From assembly GCF_024834065.1 (NCBI RefSeq), contig NZ_JANUYA010000001.1, positions 1-64,000 of the forward strand: a DNA stretch of 64,000 nucleotides. Direction: 5' to 3'. The DNA is from Mycoplasma sp. CSL7475-4. GTDB lineage: Bacteria > Bacillota_I > Bacilli_A > Mycoplasmatales > Metamycoplasmataceae. The position numbers and the translations under genes are program-made. A model generated the notes under the pieces. It was not told the DNA's origin. It made no database searches and saw only the letters and a program-made list of their open reading frames with translations. Positions 1 to 10,562 of this stretch are shown piece after piece (within the stretch, counting starts at the first letter, position 1; every line of letters begins with the position of its first letter).

Positions 1-111
1 AGAAATTCAAACACAAGAGAAAAAGAATTGCTTGAAAAAAACTTGTTGGTTTCCGAGGAAATTCTTAAATTATTATCTAAAACTTATCAGGAATTAATTA
101 ATAAAATTTAA
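1..111 (+). CDS. C-terminal end of an unidentified protein (partial)
   Basis: Frame 1 is open from the window edge to a TAA at 109-111 and gives a 36-residue, Glu/Lys/Leu-rich helical tail. The start lies outside the window. It is followed by a rho-independent terminator at 181-216, which supports a real plus-strand gene ending here. There is too little sequence to assign a family, and I do not recognise it. Confidence 0.6.
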   Translation, partial: RNSNTREKELLEKNLLVSEEILKLLSKTYQELINKI

Positions 112-177
112 AATGTGCTTTAAAAAAGCACAATACTAGACAATAAAATTCTACATTTAAATCACAAATGTATAAAA

Positions 178-218
178 CAAAAAAAGCCCGTTTTTATTTT
201 TTAAAAAAGGCTTTTTTT
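178..218 (+). terminator. Rho-independent terminator of the upstream gene
   Basis: An A5GCC arm (181-188) pairs with GGCT5 (209-216), and T residues continue to 218. It lies 70 bases after the stop at 111. The structure is A/T symmetric, so it may also stop minus-strand transcription from the S41 gene at 325. A further 9-bp inverted repeat (219-227 with 239-247) sits just downstream. Confidence 0.7.
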
Positions 219-324
219 GTTTCTTAACTCACAAGATATTAAGAAACTATTTTTAATATATATCAATTAAAATTTTTAATCGCCTTTAGCAAATTAAAAC
301 TTAAATTGAAACTAACAAAATTAT

Positions 325-2085
325 CTAATGGTTATCAATCGATTTTATAAAATCCCGAATCTTTTTCAAATTATAAAAATCATCATAACTGTATATATAA
401 TCAGGTTTCACACCGTGTTCACTGATTGGCAAATCACTTATAGAATTAACATTACTTTTTGGACCCGTTCAAGCATCTGGTCCAGAAATATCAACGTTTG
501 TACCATCTGGCAAAATAGTCGGTAAAACAGCAAACATACCGCCACCACTTTTTTGACCAATAATTTTAGCCATTCCACTTTGTTTAACTATATGTGCAAA
601 TAAATTTGCAGCACTAAATGTATTAATTCCTGTTAAAAGATACCAATGATATTGATTGTAACCATCTTCTGAATTATATTTACCATCTGAATTAGTATCA
701 ATACCTATTTCAATATCCGAGTATGTTTTAGTCATACGATCTTGCACAAATAAGCTATATGGTTTCTTTGTTAAAAAACCAACAACTTTTTCTAAAGCAG
801 CGGAACTACCACCGCCATTTTGTGAAATATCAATAACAATATTTTTAACTTTTCCTTCTGTATCAACTCTTTGAATTTTAGCTATTGCCGCTTTCATCAA
901 TTCGTACGAGTCGTATAAATATGAATCGCCACGTGCAATTTCTTCATTAGTTCCTGATAAAAACGAATCAATTCTTATTCTTGCAACATCATTCTCAATT
1001 ACAACAATGTTTTTTGGTTCTTCTTGTTCTCTTAATTTTGTAAGCTTGTCAAGCACTTGCATATATTCTTGTCATTTTCGAGAAAGAGTTCTACCATCTT
1101 TTTGATTTAAATTTGTGTTACTTGGCGCTGCGTAGCCTTTTGTGATAATTCTTGAATGTAATTCATTTAAGTACTTATATCATAACTGTTGATAGGCACC
1201 TGTATATACTGAATATTTTTTATCAATTATTTTGTCGTATAAGCCTACAGAATGTGTAAATTCATCAAAACTTGTTGAATTATATTTTTTATATAATTCA
1301 CTCGATAAGCCATAGAAATTATCAAATAATAATGCTAAAAAATTATAATTATTTAGGCGTTGTTGATCGTTGACTTCGAGTTTACTTTGATTGTAAAATT
1401 TTTCATATTCAACATTATCAGCATCATGCGAAATATCATAATCTATCCCCACTAGTGAAACACCATTGTACTGAAGATTATAATAATTTTGCGACATAAA
1501 TAATAAATTGAATAAACTTAAAGGCATATAGATATTTTTGTTTTTAGCAAAAATCTTCATATTGTATTTTCCTAAATCAATATAAGGTAAAAGCTCATCT
1601 TTTGGGCGTAGAGATTTTGTTGAAAAGTTCAAAAAATGTATGTACTTATTATAATCATATGAAACAGAAGATTTTGCCAATTCAAAAGCTTCGCTTCCAG
1701 AATAAATAATCACGTCTTGACCTAAAGCAAATTCAATTACATCTCCATCATTTTTTTCAATTACCCCTTTATCATCAACAACATCAATTTGAGATATTTT
1801 TTCTAAGTCAAAATAACCATTTAATTTTTTGATTACTTCATTAACATTGATATAAGTATCTTTATTTTGTTTATTTTTGAAAATATTTATATTTTGGTTG
1901 GCAATGACATAATTGTTGCTAATGTTACTAAAGCTAGCATTAGCAACAAAATCTAATTCATCTGGAACATCTTCGGATACAAAAATATCTCTGTGAACCA
2001 GTCTTAAACACGCAACAGAGGCAATTGGTGCTAAAGATGTAGCGGCAATTAATGGCATAAATTTCAATGTTGATTTAAATTTCAT
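325..2085 (-). CDS. S41-family peptidase lipoprotein (first of a tandem pair)
   Basis: The 586-residue protein has in-frame TGA=Trp codons. The N-terminus is a signal peptide ending in a lipobox (ASVAC), so the mature protein should be lipid-anchored on the outer face of the membrane. The C-terminal third resembles the C-terminal-processing-peptidase (S41) catalytic domain: VIDISQNGGGS near residue 415, the presumed nucleophile Ser in NTFSAAN near 490, and the presumed Lys base in IIGQKSGGG near 510. A DxNxDGxxxxxD loop near 465 looks like a dockerin/EF-hand calcium loop inside the catalytic domain. The first ~400 residues are unassigned. The neighbour at 2133-4142 is a paralogue with the same motifs. 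The start at 2085 was chosen for its lipoprotein signal and the -10 element just upstream. The true substrate is unknown. Confidence 0.85.
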
Positions 2086-2097
2086 AGTTAAATTGTA
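2086..2097 (-). promoter_or_regulatory. -10 element directly before the S41 lipoprotein ATG
   Basis: Minus-strand TACAAT occupies 2097-2092, followed by six bases and the ATG. No Shine-Dalgarno sequence fits in that space, so transcription should start at or next to the A of the ATG (leaderless mRNA). It lies just after the terminator of the upstream paralogue, so each S41 gene has its own transcription unit. Confidence 0.5.
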
Positions 2098-2099
2098 AA

Positions 2100-2141
2100 A
2101 TAAAAAATCAATAATCGCAATAATAAAAGCGATTATTGATT
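2100..2141 (-). terminator. Terminator of the second S41 gene
   Basis: A 13-bp perfect stem (2106-2118 with 2129-2141) has a 10-base A/T loop and, on the minus strand, a T-rich tail. The gene's TAA (2133-2135) and last two codons are within the stem. Confidence 0.8.
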
Positions 2142-4142
2142 ATTTTTAATTAGCTTGTGCAAAATATCATGATCTGCAAAGTTTTCATAATTCACGAAGT
2201 AGTCGACATCAACTCCATCTTCAGTGTATGGTAAATCCTTGATAGATTTGATTGATTTGTTTGTACCACCGGTTCAACCATTGACGCTAGAAATATCAAC
2301 ATTTGTCCCGTCAGGTAAAACTGTCGGAAACACTGAAAACATTCCGCCACCACTTTTTTGACCAATTATTGTGGCTATTTTCATCTCTTTAGCAGCATGT
2401 GTTAAAAGATTTGCGGCACTAAATGTATTAATTCCAACCAAAATGTATCATTTGTAATTTGTGAAACCATCTCGTGAATCAACAACACCGTCCCCATTAG
2501 TATCCACTTTGTAACTAAGTTCTTTATATTCACCTGTTTGTCGATTTTGTATGAATAAATTCAATGTTTGATTGCTTAAAAAACCTAAAACTTTTTGTAG
2601 AGCATCAGTGCTACCACCGCCATTTAATGAAATGTCTAAAATAATGTTTTTTACTTTTCCGTGCGGATCGTCACTTTTAATACGATTTAGAGCTGCTCGC
2701 ATTTTTAAATATGTATCAAATCTTCAAGCATCCGGCAATCGTTTTTGTTTTTCAGTAGCTGAGACAAACTCGTCTAGAACAATTCTAGCCGTATCCCCGT
2801 GCACGTGTGTTATTTTATTATTTAAATTGTATATACCATTGCGATCTCTAGTGATAGATTTTTCCCTATAAGATACCAATTCATCTTTTTTTACTGCATG
2901 TTTATTGCTTTTAGCCGACAATTCACGTCCGTCAAAATTAAAGTAGTCGGCAATTTGTCCATCATAAATGTCATAGTATGATTTAGAAATCAATCTTGAA
3001 TGTAGATCGTCTAGGTATTTATATCATAATTTTTCATAGGCACCTTTGTAAACATTCACATTGGTGCTTAATAATTTTTGTTTTAAATTTGTTTTAATTG
3101 AAAATTCATCAAAATTATTGACATTGTTTTTTTGATAAAAACGTTTTGCCAGTCCGTAATAATGATCAAACAATAATCTTAAATAGTTGTAATTATTTAT
3201 CCTGCTTTGCACAGTTGGTTCATGAGTATTGCTTGATGTATAGAAAGAGTATAAAGGTCCTGGATTTGAACGACTTGTATTATAACTTGCTCCAACAAAT
3301 CTATCGTTATTGTAATACACGTTATAGTACGAACCACTTAGAAACATTAAATTAAATACTGAAACTGGTAGATATACATTTCCGTTATCAACAATGACAT
3401 CAACGTTGTATTTTGACAAGTCAATTGTAGTGCTTGGCTTTGTTTTGTGTGTTTCAATACCTTCATATTTGATTGAATCATCGCCAAAAGAATTGCCATT
3501 AAACGGGGCAATCTCAAAAGCATTTTGTGAGTCAAAAGTCACTGTATCATATTCTTCATCAAAAATTAGTCTGTTAGTGTTGTTGATTTTAAATGTAATG
3601 TTTTTTGAATCTTGTGCTTCGATTTTAAAATAGTTAGTGTTATTGTTGGCTATTATTCTATTGACAAAATCATTAACATTAATATAGTCGTCGCCGGTTG
3701 AAATATGACTGTAAGTATCAAATAAAATCTTTGGATTAGATTGAGAATCTAAGTCTCTAAACTCTTTTTCACCATTATTTATTAATCTTGACCGAATTGT
3801 TTCGTCAGTATAAACATAGATAGGAGCAGGTGGTTGAGAATCTCATTTTGACCCGGGATTGTCAGTTTTTTTTGTTTTGCCATTTCTAGCGTTTGTGCTC
3901 TGATGTGAAGTCTCCTCAATATTGTCAGGGGCATTTTTCTCTCTTATATTATTATTGGCATTATCAATACGTTGTGGTTTATCATTTGACTCTTGATTTG
4001 TATTATTGGCGGGAACGTCATTATTTTTATCTCCGTTTGATTTTGGTGAAACAAATGCGTGAAAACATGATGCACCTAAAAACGGAATAGATCCGATTAC
4101 ACTAAGCGACACAACTAAATTAATTTTTTTTAATCTCTTCAT
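2133..4142 (-). CDS. S41-family peptidase lipoprotein (second of a tandem pair)
   Basis: The 669-residue protein reads through several TGA=Trp codons. It starts with a lipobox signal peptide (LGASC), followed by about 70 residues of Asn/Lys/Asp-rich low-complexity linker before the folded part. The C-terminal third carries the same S41 landmarks as its neighbour: LDISLNGGGS near residue 508, the presumed Ser in NTFSAAN near 575 and Lys in IIGQKSGGG near 594. A DTNGDGVVDSRD loop near 547 has all positions of a calcium-binding dockerin-type loop. The two proteins share a layout along most of their length, which points to tandem duplication; this copy has gained the longer linker. A peptidase role on the cell surface is inferred; PDZ domains typical of classical processing peptidases are not evident. 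Confidence 0.85.
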
Positions 4143-4154
4143 TTCTCTATTTTA
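4143..4154 (-). promoter_or_regulatory. -10 element directly before the second S41 gene
   Basis: Minus-strand TAAAAT (4154-4149) is followed by AGAGAA and then the ATG. The six-base gap contains a GAGA that could act as a weak ribosome site, but the spacing from the -10 predicts a start of transcription at the ATG. Confidence 0.4.
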
Positions 4155-4196
4155 TTGCTTTTCCACTAATAAAAAAATAATTTGATTAAGCTTACA

Positions 4197-4221
4197 AAAA
4201 AAGCATCTAGTAAGAGATGCT
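4197..4221 (-). terminator. Terminator of the ECF S-component gene
   Basis: A GCATCT/AGATGC stem (4203-4208 with 4215-4220) is flanked by a run of A on the left, which is a T-run in minus-strand RNA. The TAG stop at 4207-4209 lies inside the stem. Confidence 0.75.
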
Positions 4222-5196
4222 GTGATTTTTATATATCATTGGCGAAATTATTTTATAAGTAAAGAAAATAATAAACATATTTCCCCATATTTTAACAGGA
4301 CTAATGATTATGTGTTGGAACATGTAGACAAAGATTGAAGATGAACTACCAGCACCAATTGATTCTTTTTCGGCTAGTGCTAAAATTGGAACATTAAATA
4401 ATTCAATTAATGCTGAAAACACAACAATAGGAACAATTATGATATATAGCGAAGATTTAAGCTTAAATCTAGTAATAAAGATGAATAAAATCATCGCAAA
4501 ATAACCTGATAACATCAACGCTAGTAAAACTCATCTATTAGGAATTATTCCGTTTTCAATTGTTTGATTATTTATTTTAAAGCCTATTAAGTAAATAACA
4601 ACCATCGAAACAATTGACAATATCGATAAACACACAATCATGTTAACATTTAGCAATTTAGAGTTAACTTTTTTAGAATTATTGTTTTGTTTTAATTTAA
4701 AAAAAAGTTTAATGATTCGGTTTTCTAAAAGTTTTATTTTTTTCGCATTTTTATCCAGCTCTGTTTGTAATCTTTCTATTCTTTTAAACAAGGTTTTAAT
4801 AGTTTCTTCGTGTAAACTTCTTTGGAATCGACCACCAAAAATAAATCTGATTAATCTCATAAATAGTAAACCAATTATTCCGGGGATAATACCGTCTAAA
4901 ACGGCTGCCAATAAAAATAGCGGATTAAAATAAGTCGGCACAAACATAAATGATATTAAGTCGGAAGTGGCACCGACAAAGGCACCGACAAAAGGACCAA
5001 AAATAAATCCTGTAATTTTAATCGGCAAACCTATGATACTTATCTTATATGAAGGCAACGAAATCAATGGCATTAGCTGAAAGACAATTAAAAAAAACGC
5101 AACTGAAATTGCTATCAAAATACCGATGAATGTAATCTTGCGAATCGATCAACGAGAAAATGTTTTGAAATCTTTGTCACCGTCATAATTTTGCAT
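4207..5196 (-). CDS. Predicted ECF transporter S component with a central charged insertion
   Basis: The 329-residue polytopic membrane protein matches the look of vitamin-binding S components of ECF transporters. It has short hydrophobic helices and the stretch PIKITGFIFGPFVGAFVGAT, followed by DLISFMF, which is typical of this superfamily. S components are usually near 200 residues. This one has an insertion of about 60 strongly charged, helical residues (about 120-182) between two membrane halves, probably a cytoplasmic coiled coil. Two Trp codons are TGA. The start at 5196 gives a short charged leader before the first helix. The substrate cannot be read from the sequence (folate, riboflavin or another vitamin), and no energising EcfAA'T genes are in the window, as expected for group II systems. 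It is monocistronic with its own terminator. Confidence 0.7.
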
Positions 5197-5208
5197 GATT
5201 TTATTATA
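5197..5208 (-). promoter_or_regulatory. -10 element directly before the ECF S-component ATG
   Basis: A perfect minus-strand TATAAT (5208-5203) ends six bases before the ATG at 5196, leaving no room for a ribosome-binding site. A leaderless transcript is predicted. Confidence 0.5.
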
Positions 5209-5313
5209 CATTTATAATTGAATCATTATTTAAAAAATTAAAATAATAAAGGCAAAAATTATATGTGCAAAATTTATAGTGTTAAAATATTCATATACTA
5301 GTAAAGGAGAATT

Positions 5314-6684
<1,371 letters not shown>

Positions 6685-6687
6685 TTG

Positions 6688-6711
6688 AAAACTCGCAAAT
6701 GCGAGTTTTTT
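6688..6711 (+). terminator. pepA terminator
   Basis: ACTCGC (6691-6696), a four-base loop and GCGAGT (6701-6706) are followed by a T-run starting four bases after the pepA stop. Confidence 0.85.
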
Positions 6712-6856
6712 ACATATTTTTAATAAATTTTTTTGAGCCTTGCTTATGCATATTTTACTTTTAGGCCTTAATTTTTGACTTTTTGTTTTGATTTAGAGTA
6801 CTTTTTAATTTCACAAAGAAAATTAAGTTAAATAGGAAAATACGGTCAGTTTTTTT

Positions 6857-6869
6857 TATAATAATAGAC
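6857..6869 (+). promoter_or_regulatory. -10 element directly before the tdk ATG
   Basis: TATAAT at 6857-6862 ends seven bases before the ATG at 6870. No Shine-Dalgarno sequence is present between, so the tdk mRNA is predicted to be leaderless. Confidence 0.5.
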
Positions 6870-7445
6870 ATGAATAGAGGAAATATAAAAGGGTGATTAG
6901 AAGTAATCACAGGTCCGATGTTTTCGGGCAAAACAGAAGAATTATTAAAACGTGTCAATACTTTAAAATGAGCAGACGTAAAGACGTTGGTAATTAAACC
7001 ATCTTTTGACAATCGTTTTAGTGAAAGTGAACTTGTTTCACGTACAGGAGCAAGACTTAATTCTCAAAATGTTACAAGTTCAAAAGAAATACTAAAGTTA
7101 TGAAATAAAGAATACAGAGCAGTTGCTATAGATGAAATGAACTTTTTCGATGAAGATTTACCTATGGTTATTGAAGAATTATTATGCAATGATGTTAATG
7201 TATTAGTATCGGGGTTAGATTTAGATTTCTTAAGAAAACCATTCGGCATCACTCCACATATTATTGCCATTGCCGACGAGGTATCAAAATTAAAAGCTGT
7301 TTGCGTTAAATGTAAAGCTCCTGCGGGATTTTCATTTCGTAAAATAAAATCGCAAGACTTAAATGTCTTAGGTGATTCGGAATACGAAGCACGTTGCAGA
7401 CTTTGTCACATCGAAGGTGAAAAAGAAAAACTATCAAATTTATAG
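6870..7445 (+). CDS. tdk: Thymidine kinase
   Basis: The 191-residue enzyme phosphorylates thymidine with ATP in the nucleoside salvage pathway. Walker A GPMFSGKTEE is at about residues 15-24, the Walker B/substrate motif AIDEMNFF at about 86-93, and the type II zinc site as CVKC (about 143) and CRLC (about 176). Three TGA codons (W9, W34 and one near 80) interrupt the standard-code reading, so automated calls without code 4 would start far downstream. The start at 6870 places Walker A at the family's usual position. It converges with the TM2-domain gene and shares its terminator. Confidence 0.93.
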
Positions 7446-7493
7446 CTTAGATTATTTAAATTTCTATAATTTAATCAGTAATTTATATAAATT

Positions 7494-7529
7494 AAAATCA
7501 AGAAAATAGATCCCTATTTTCTTGATTTT
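7494..7529. terminator. Bidirectional terminator between tdk and the TM2 gene
   Basis: A 15-bp perfect stem (7494-7508 with 7515-7529) has a six-base loop. The outer arm is AAAA on the left and TTTT on the right, so it can stop transcription from both convergent genes. Confidence 0.85.
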
Positions 7530-7535
7530 CTTTAA

Positions 7536-7733
7536 TTAAATATTTCTACCTGTTCCGTCTTTTTGTAAGCCTAGAATGGCTAAAATAATATCAACAATGT
7601 ACATAATACCAAAAAGTCCACCAGTTAATAATTTTAACAACCCTAATCAGAAGCGTCCGGCGTAAAATCTATCTGCTCCTAGGTACCCAAAAAATATTGC
7701 TAATAAAATAAGTAAAAGTCTGCTTTTTTTCAT
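7536..7733 (-). CDS. Small TM2-domain membrane protein
   Basis: The ORF is 65 residues long and contains one TGA=Trp. The layout is that of a TM2 domain: a first hydrophobic helix, FGYLGADRFYAGRF, then LLTGGLFGIMYIVDIILAI and a short polar tail. TM2 proteins are two-helix membrane proteins of unclear bacterial function. The purine-rich GAGAGGGA just upstream is a plausible ribosome site. It lies between a bidirectional terminator and the tRNA/ribosomal cluster and appears monocistronic. Confidence 0.8.
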
Positions 7734-7776
7734 TTTTCCCTCTCTATTTTTTTTACACATAAATTATAGACTTTTG

Positions 7777-7808
7777 AAAAAAAAAAAAAAAAATAGCTTT
7801 CGCTATTT
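7777..7808 (-). terminator. Strong minus-strand terminator after tRNA-Ile / rpsI
   Basis: An AAATAGC/GCTATTT stem (7791-7797 with 7802-7808) with a TTTC loop is followed in minus-strand RNA by 17 consecutive U (A-tract 7777-7793). It likely ends the rplM-rpsI-tRNA unit. The A-tract is the longest homopolymer I saw in the window. Confidence 0.85.
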
Positions 7809-7826
7809 CGGATCAACTTAATGATA

Positions 7827-7903
7827 TGGTGCGAACGAATGGACTCGAACCATCGACCTCACGATTATCAGTCGTGTGCTCTAACCAGCTGAGCTACGCT
7901 CGC
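7827..7903 (-). tRNA. tRNA-Ile (anticodon GAU)
   Basis: The 77-nt cloverleaf has acceptor GCGAGCG pairing with CGTTCGC (one G-U), anticodon loop CTGATAA, T-loop GGTTCGAGTCC and an encoded CCA. It sits downstream of rpsI in the same orientation. Confidence 0.95.
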
Positions 7904-7962
7904 TTATGTGCTGCGGGATTATTATACCACAGCATAAAACATAATGAAATAAAAAATTAAAA

Positions 7963-8364
7963 TTAACGTTTTGAGAATTGACGTGAACGACGTGCTTTAC
8001 GTAAACCTGGTTTTTTACGTTCTTTAACACGTGCATCACGAGTTAACATTCCTTCTGGTTTTAATTTTGCTCTGTAAGAATCGCTAGCAAGCAATAATGC
8101 ACGAGCAATACCTAAACGGATAGCACCAGCTTGACCGCTTAAACCTCCACCACGAACATTAACAGAAATGTCAAATTTTCCTTCAGTTTCAGTTAAAACT
8201 AATGGTTGTGAAGCGTCTTGTAAAAATAAATCAGAAGCTAAATATGCTCTTGCATCACGACCGTTAATTGTGAATTTACCTTCACCAGGTCTTAAAATAA
8301 CACGTGCTGTTGAACTTTTACGACGTCCTAATCCACGGTATTCAATAACTGTTTTTTGTGCCAT
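7963..8364 (-). CDS. rpsI: 30S ribosomal protein S9
   Basis: The 133-residue small-subunit protein contains the Gly/Arg N-terminal pattern [15 protein letters not shown] and the basic C-terminus [12 protein letters not shown], whose last Lys/Arg reach the P-site tRNA. Length is normal. The start lies one base after the rplM stop; its GAGGT ribosome site is inside the last rplM codons. This L13-S9 gene pair is conserved across bacteria. Confidence 0.98.
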   Translation of the reverse strand: MAQKTVIEYRGLGRRKSSTARVILRPGEGKFTINGRDARAYLASDLFLQDASQPLVLTETEGKFDISVNVRGGGLSGQAGAIRLGIARALLLASDSYRAKLKPEGMLTRDARVKERKKPGLRKARRSRQFSKR

Positions 8365-8365
8365 A

Positions 8366-8800
8366 TTATCTTACCTCTAAACTTTCTGGTTTTTGTGCTT
8401 GGTGATTGTGTTCTGGTCCTGCAACAACAAATAGGTTTTTAATTTGTTTGTTTCCTAATTTTGTGTGTGGTAACATACCTGCAACTGCTTTTTGTACTAA
8501 TGCAGTTGGTTTTTTAATTCTTAATTTAGCAGCATTAATACTTCTTAGACCACCTGGGTAACCTGTGTGGTGGTAGTACATTTTATCTTCTTCTTTGCTT
8601 GCTGTTAAAACAACTTTTTCAGCATTAACTACTATTACATAGTCTCCCATGTCAGCGTTAGGAGTAAAAGTTGGTTTGTTTTTTCCTCTTAATACAGAGG
8701 CAACAGTTGCTGCTAAACGACCTAAAACTTGACCTTCAGCATCAACAACGTATCATTTTTTGTTTGCGTTTTGTTTGTTAACAATTGTTGTTTGTCTCAT
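8366..8800 (-). CDS. rplM: 50S ribosomal protein L13
   Basis: The 144-residue early-assembly large-subunit protein contains [17 protein letters not shown] and the conserved [10 protein letters not shown] segment (residues about 75-84). One Trp is TGA. An AGGAG ribosome site lies a few bases upstream of the ATG at 8800. First gene of the rplM-rpsI operon. Confidence 0.98.
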
Positions 8801-8912
8801 TGTTTCTCCTCAAATTTTGGTAATAACCATTTTATTCGTTAACGGGATAATTTTTTACTGGATATTTCTCTCGTCGAACCGAGTATAACAAATACCACGA
8901 CACAAGTGGTAC
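8801..8912 (-). promoter_or_regulatory. rplM promoter and leader region
   Basis: A minus-strand TATACT (8887-8882) is a reasonable -10 element and predicts a leader of about 75 bases. CTCG/CGAG can pair within the leader (about 8870-8883), and a TACCAC-N7-GTGGTA inverted repeat lies upstream (8893-8911). Whether any of this regulates ribosomal protein synthesis cannot be decided here. Confidence 0.3.
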
Positions 8913-8983
8913 TGATATAAATAAAAATATACAACAAATTTTTGAAAGTGAAAGCAATTTTATAAAAAAAATTAAATCTGCAA

Positions 8984-8995
8984 TAAAATAATAAT
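8984..8995 (+). promoter_or_regulatory. -10 element directly before the csd ATG
   Basis: TAAAAT at 8984-8989 is followed by AATAAT and then the ATG at 8996. There is no ribosome-binding site, so a leaderless start is predicted for this five-gene operon. Confidence 0.45.
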
Positions 8996-10153
8996 ATGAA
9001 AAATTTAAAATCTTATTTTAGAATGGCTAAAAATATAACATATCTTGATAGTGCAGCCCTAGGTCTTAAGCCTAATGCCGCAATTAAGGCTAACAATGAT
9101 TTTTATAATAAATACTCAGTGAGTGTAAGAACTAGTAATGCTCCACTAGGTATAAAAAACATCAAAATAATTAGCGATTTACGTGAAAAAATCGCAAAAC
9201 TGTTAGATACAAATATAGAAAAAACATCTATTATTTTCACATCCGGAGCGACACAATCACTAAACAATTTTACCTTAATGTTCGCAGACAAAATCAAAGG
9301 CAATGATGAAATATTAATATCTGCTTATAATCACTCATCAAATTTTATTCCGTGAATAGAATTGGCAAAAAAAGTTGGTGCTAAAGTAGTTGTTAAAGAA
9401 AATTTAGAAGATTACATAAACGAAAAAACAAAAGTGGTTGCTCTTTCGCAAATCACAAACAATTTCAGCGTTAGATACAATTTAGAAAAAATTTATCAAA
9501 AAGCCAAAGAAGTGGGGGCAATTTTAGTTAATGATGCAGCACAAGCAATTGTTTATGAAAAAGTTTCAATGAATAATTGCGATGTTGTCGCCTTCAGTGC
9601 TAATAAATTTTATGGACCTACAGGTTTAGGAGTTTTAGCAGTTAATAACGAAGTGCTTTCTAAACTAAATCCAGTAAATTTTGGTGGCGGATCAGTATTG
9701 AACATCGATAAAGAAAACAACTGAATAAAAATTCCAAGTATCGATTTATTTGAACCAGGTACAGCAAATTTTGCTGGAATATATATGTTCAATGCCGCAA
9801 TTGATTTTTTTAATACACACATTGGGTACGAAAATACAGGCAAAATCTTGAATGATATTTCGAATTATGCACATAAAGAGCTGAAAAAAATCAATAATAT
9901 TCAGGTTTATTCACAGCCAGGCGATCATATTATTTTATTCAATATTGATGGTGTTGATTCACACGATATTGCTCATTATTTAGGTCAAAATAATATTTAT
10001 GTACGCTCAGGTTTATTTTGTGCACACTATGTAAGAAATGTCAAAGAGTCAAATTCTTATGTTCGTGTTTCTTTAGGAGTGTATAATACAAAATCAGATG
10101 TTAGAAAATTAGTTGACGCTTTGAAAAAAGGAGGTGATTTCATTGTCATATAA
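8996..10153 (+). CDS. csd: Cysteine desulfurase (SufS/Csd type)
   Basis: The 385-residue PLP enzyme takes sulfur from cysteine for Fe-S cluster assembly. The PLP lysine is in SANKFYGPTG (about residue 203) and the persulfide cysteine in RSGLFCAH (about 342). TGA encodes Trp twice. It is immediately followed, with an 11-base overlap, by the scaffold gene iscU/sufU, the minimal mycoplasma Fe-S pair. No other Suf/Isc genes are nearby. The gene begins a five-gene plus-strand operon. Confidence 0.93.
10127..10137 (+). promoter_or_regulatory. Full-length Shine-Dalgarno deciding a TTG start
   Basis: AAAGGAGGTGA is complementary to the conserved 3' end of 16S rRNA over 11 bases and sits inside the last codons of csd, eight bases before TTG 10143. 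It is the best ribosome site in this operon and drives a non-ATG start. Confidence 0.8.
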
Positions 10154-10562
10154 TCAAGCCCAAAAAAGAGAAATAATAATGTCTCATTACACAAATCCAC
10201 AATATAAAAAAGTAATTGAAGGAGATAAAAATATCAAGCACGGACAAGCGTGTGCCGACTATCTAGAATTCAAATATTCAATTAAAGACGGCAAACTTGT
10301 TGACTTGCATTTTGATGGTAGAGGTTGTGCCTTCATGATGGCTTCTACTGACTTATTAATTAGTTATTTAAACAATAAAACTGTTGAAGAGGTACTGAAT
10401 TTTATTGATAAATATGAAGATTTTATTAGAAATGGCGGTGACGAAGAAACAGAAAAAATTTTAGGTGAATTAGCTATTTTCCAAAATGTTAATGAACATC
10501 CAAATAGAATTTTTTGTGCCACGATGTTATCAACTGCCATCAAAGAGAAATTAAATGGCTAA
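10143..10562 (+). CDS. iscU: Fe-S cluster scaffold protein (SufU/IscU type)
   Basis: The 139-residue scaffold receives sulfur from the desulfurase. The three ligand cysteines are present: GQACADY (about 36), GRGCAFMMAS (about 62) and RIFCAT (about 125). The context of the first is unusual, since most homologues have a CGD motif. I place the start at TTG 10143. The upstream AAAGGAGGTGA (10127-10137) matches the full anti-Shine-Dalgarno with eight-base spacing, and this includes the family's N-terminal YNQAQKREIIMSHY. An ATG at 10179 would cut that off. It overlaps the end of csd. Confidence 0.9.
   Translation: MSYNQAQKREIIMSHYTNPQYKKVIEGDKNIKHGQACADYLEFKYSIKDGKLVDLHFDGRGCAFMMASTDLLISYLNNKTVEEVLNFIDKYEDFIRNGGDEETEKILGELAIFQNVNEHPNRIFCATMLSTAIKEKLNG

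Noticed and set aside
328..525. 65-codon plus-strand ORF opposite the S41 gene
   Set aside because: It overlaps the end of the well-supported S41 coding frame on the other strand, and its sequence is low-complexity hydrophobic with no ribosome site.
7777..7793. 17-base A tract as a phase-variation switch
   Set aside because: It is the U-run of a terminator, not within a coding frame or between promoter elements of a surface gene.
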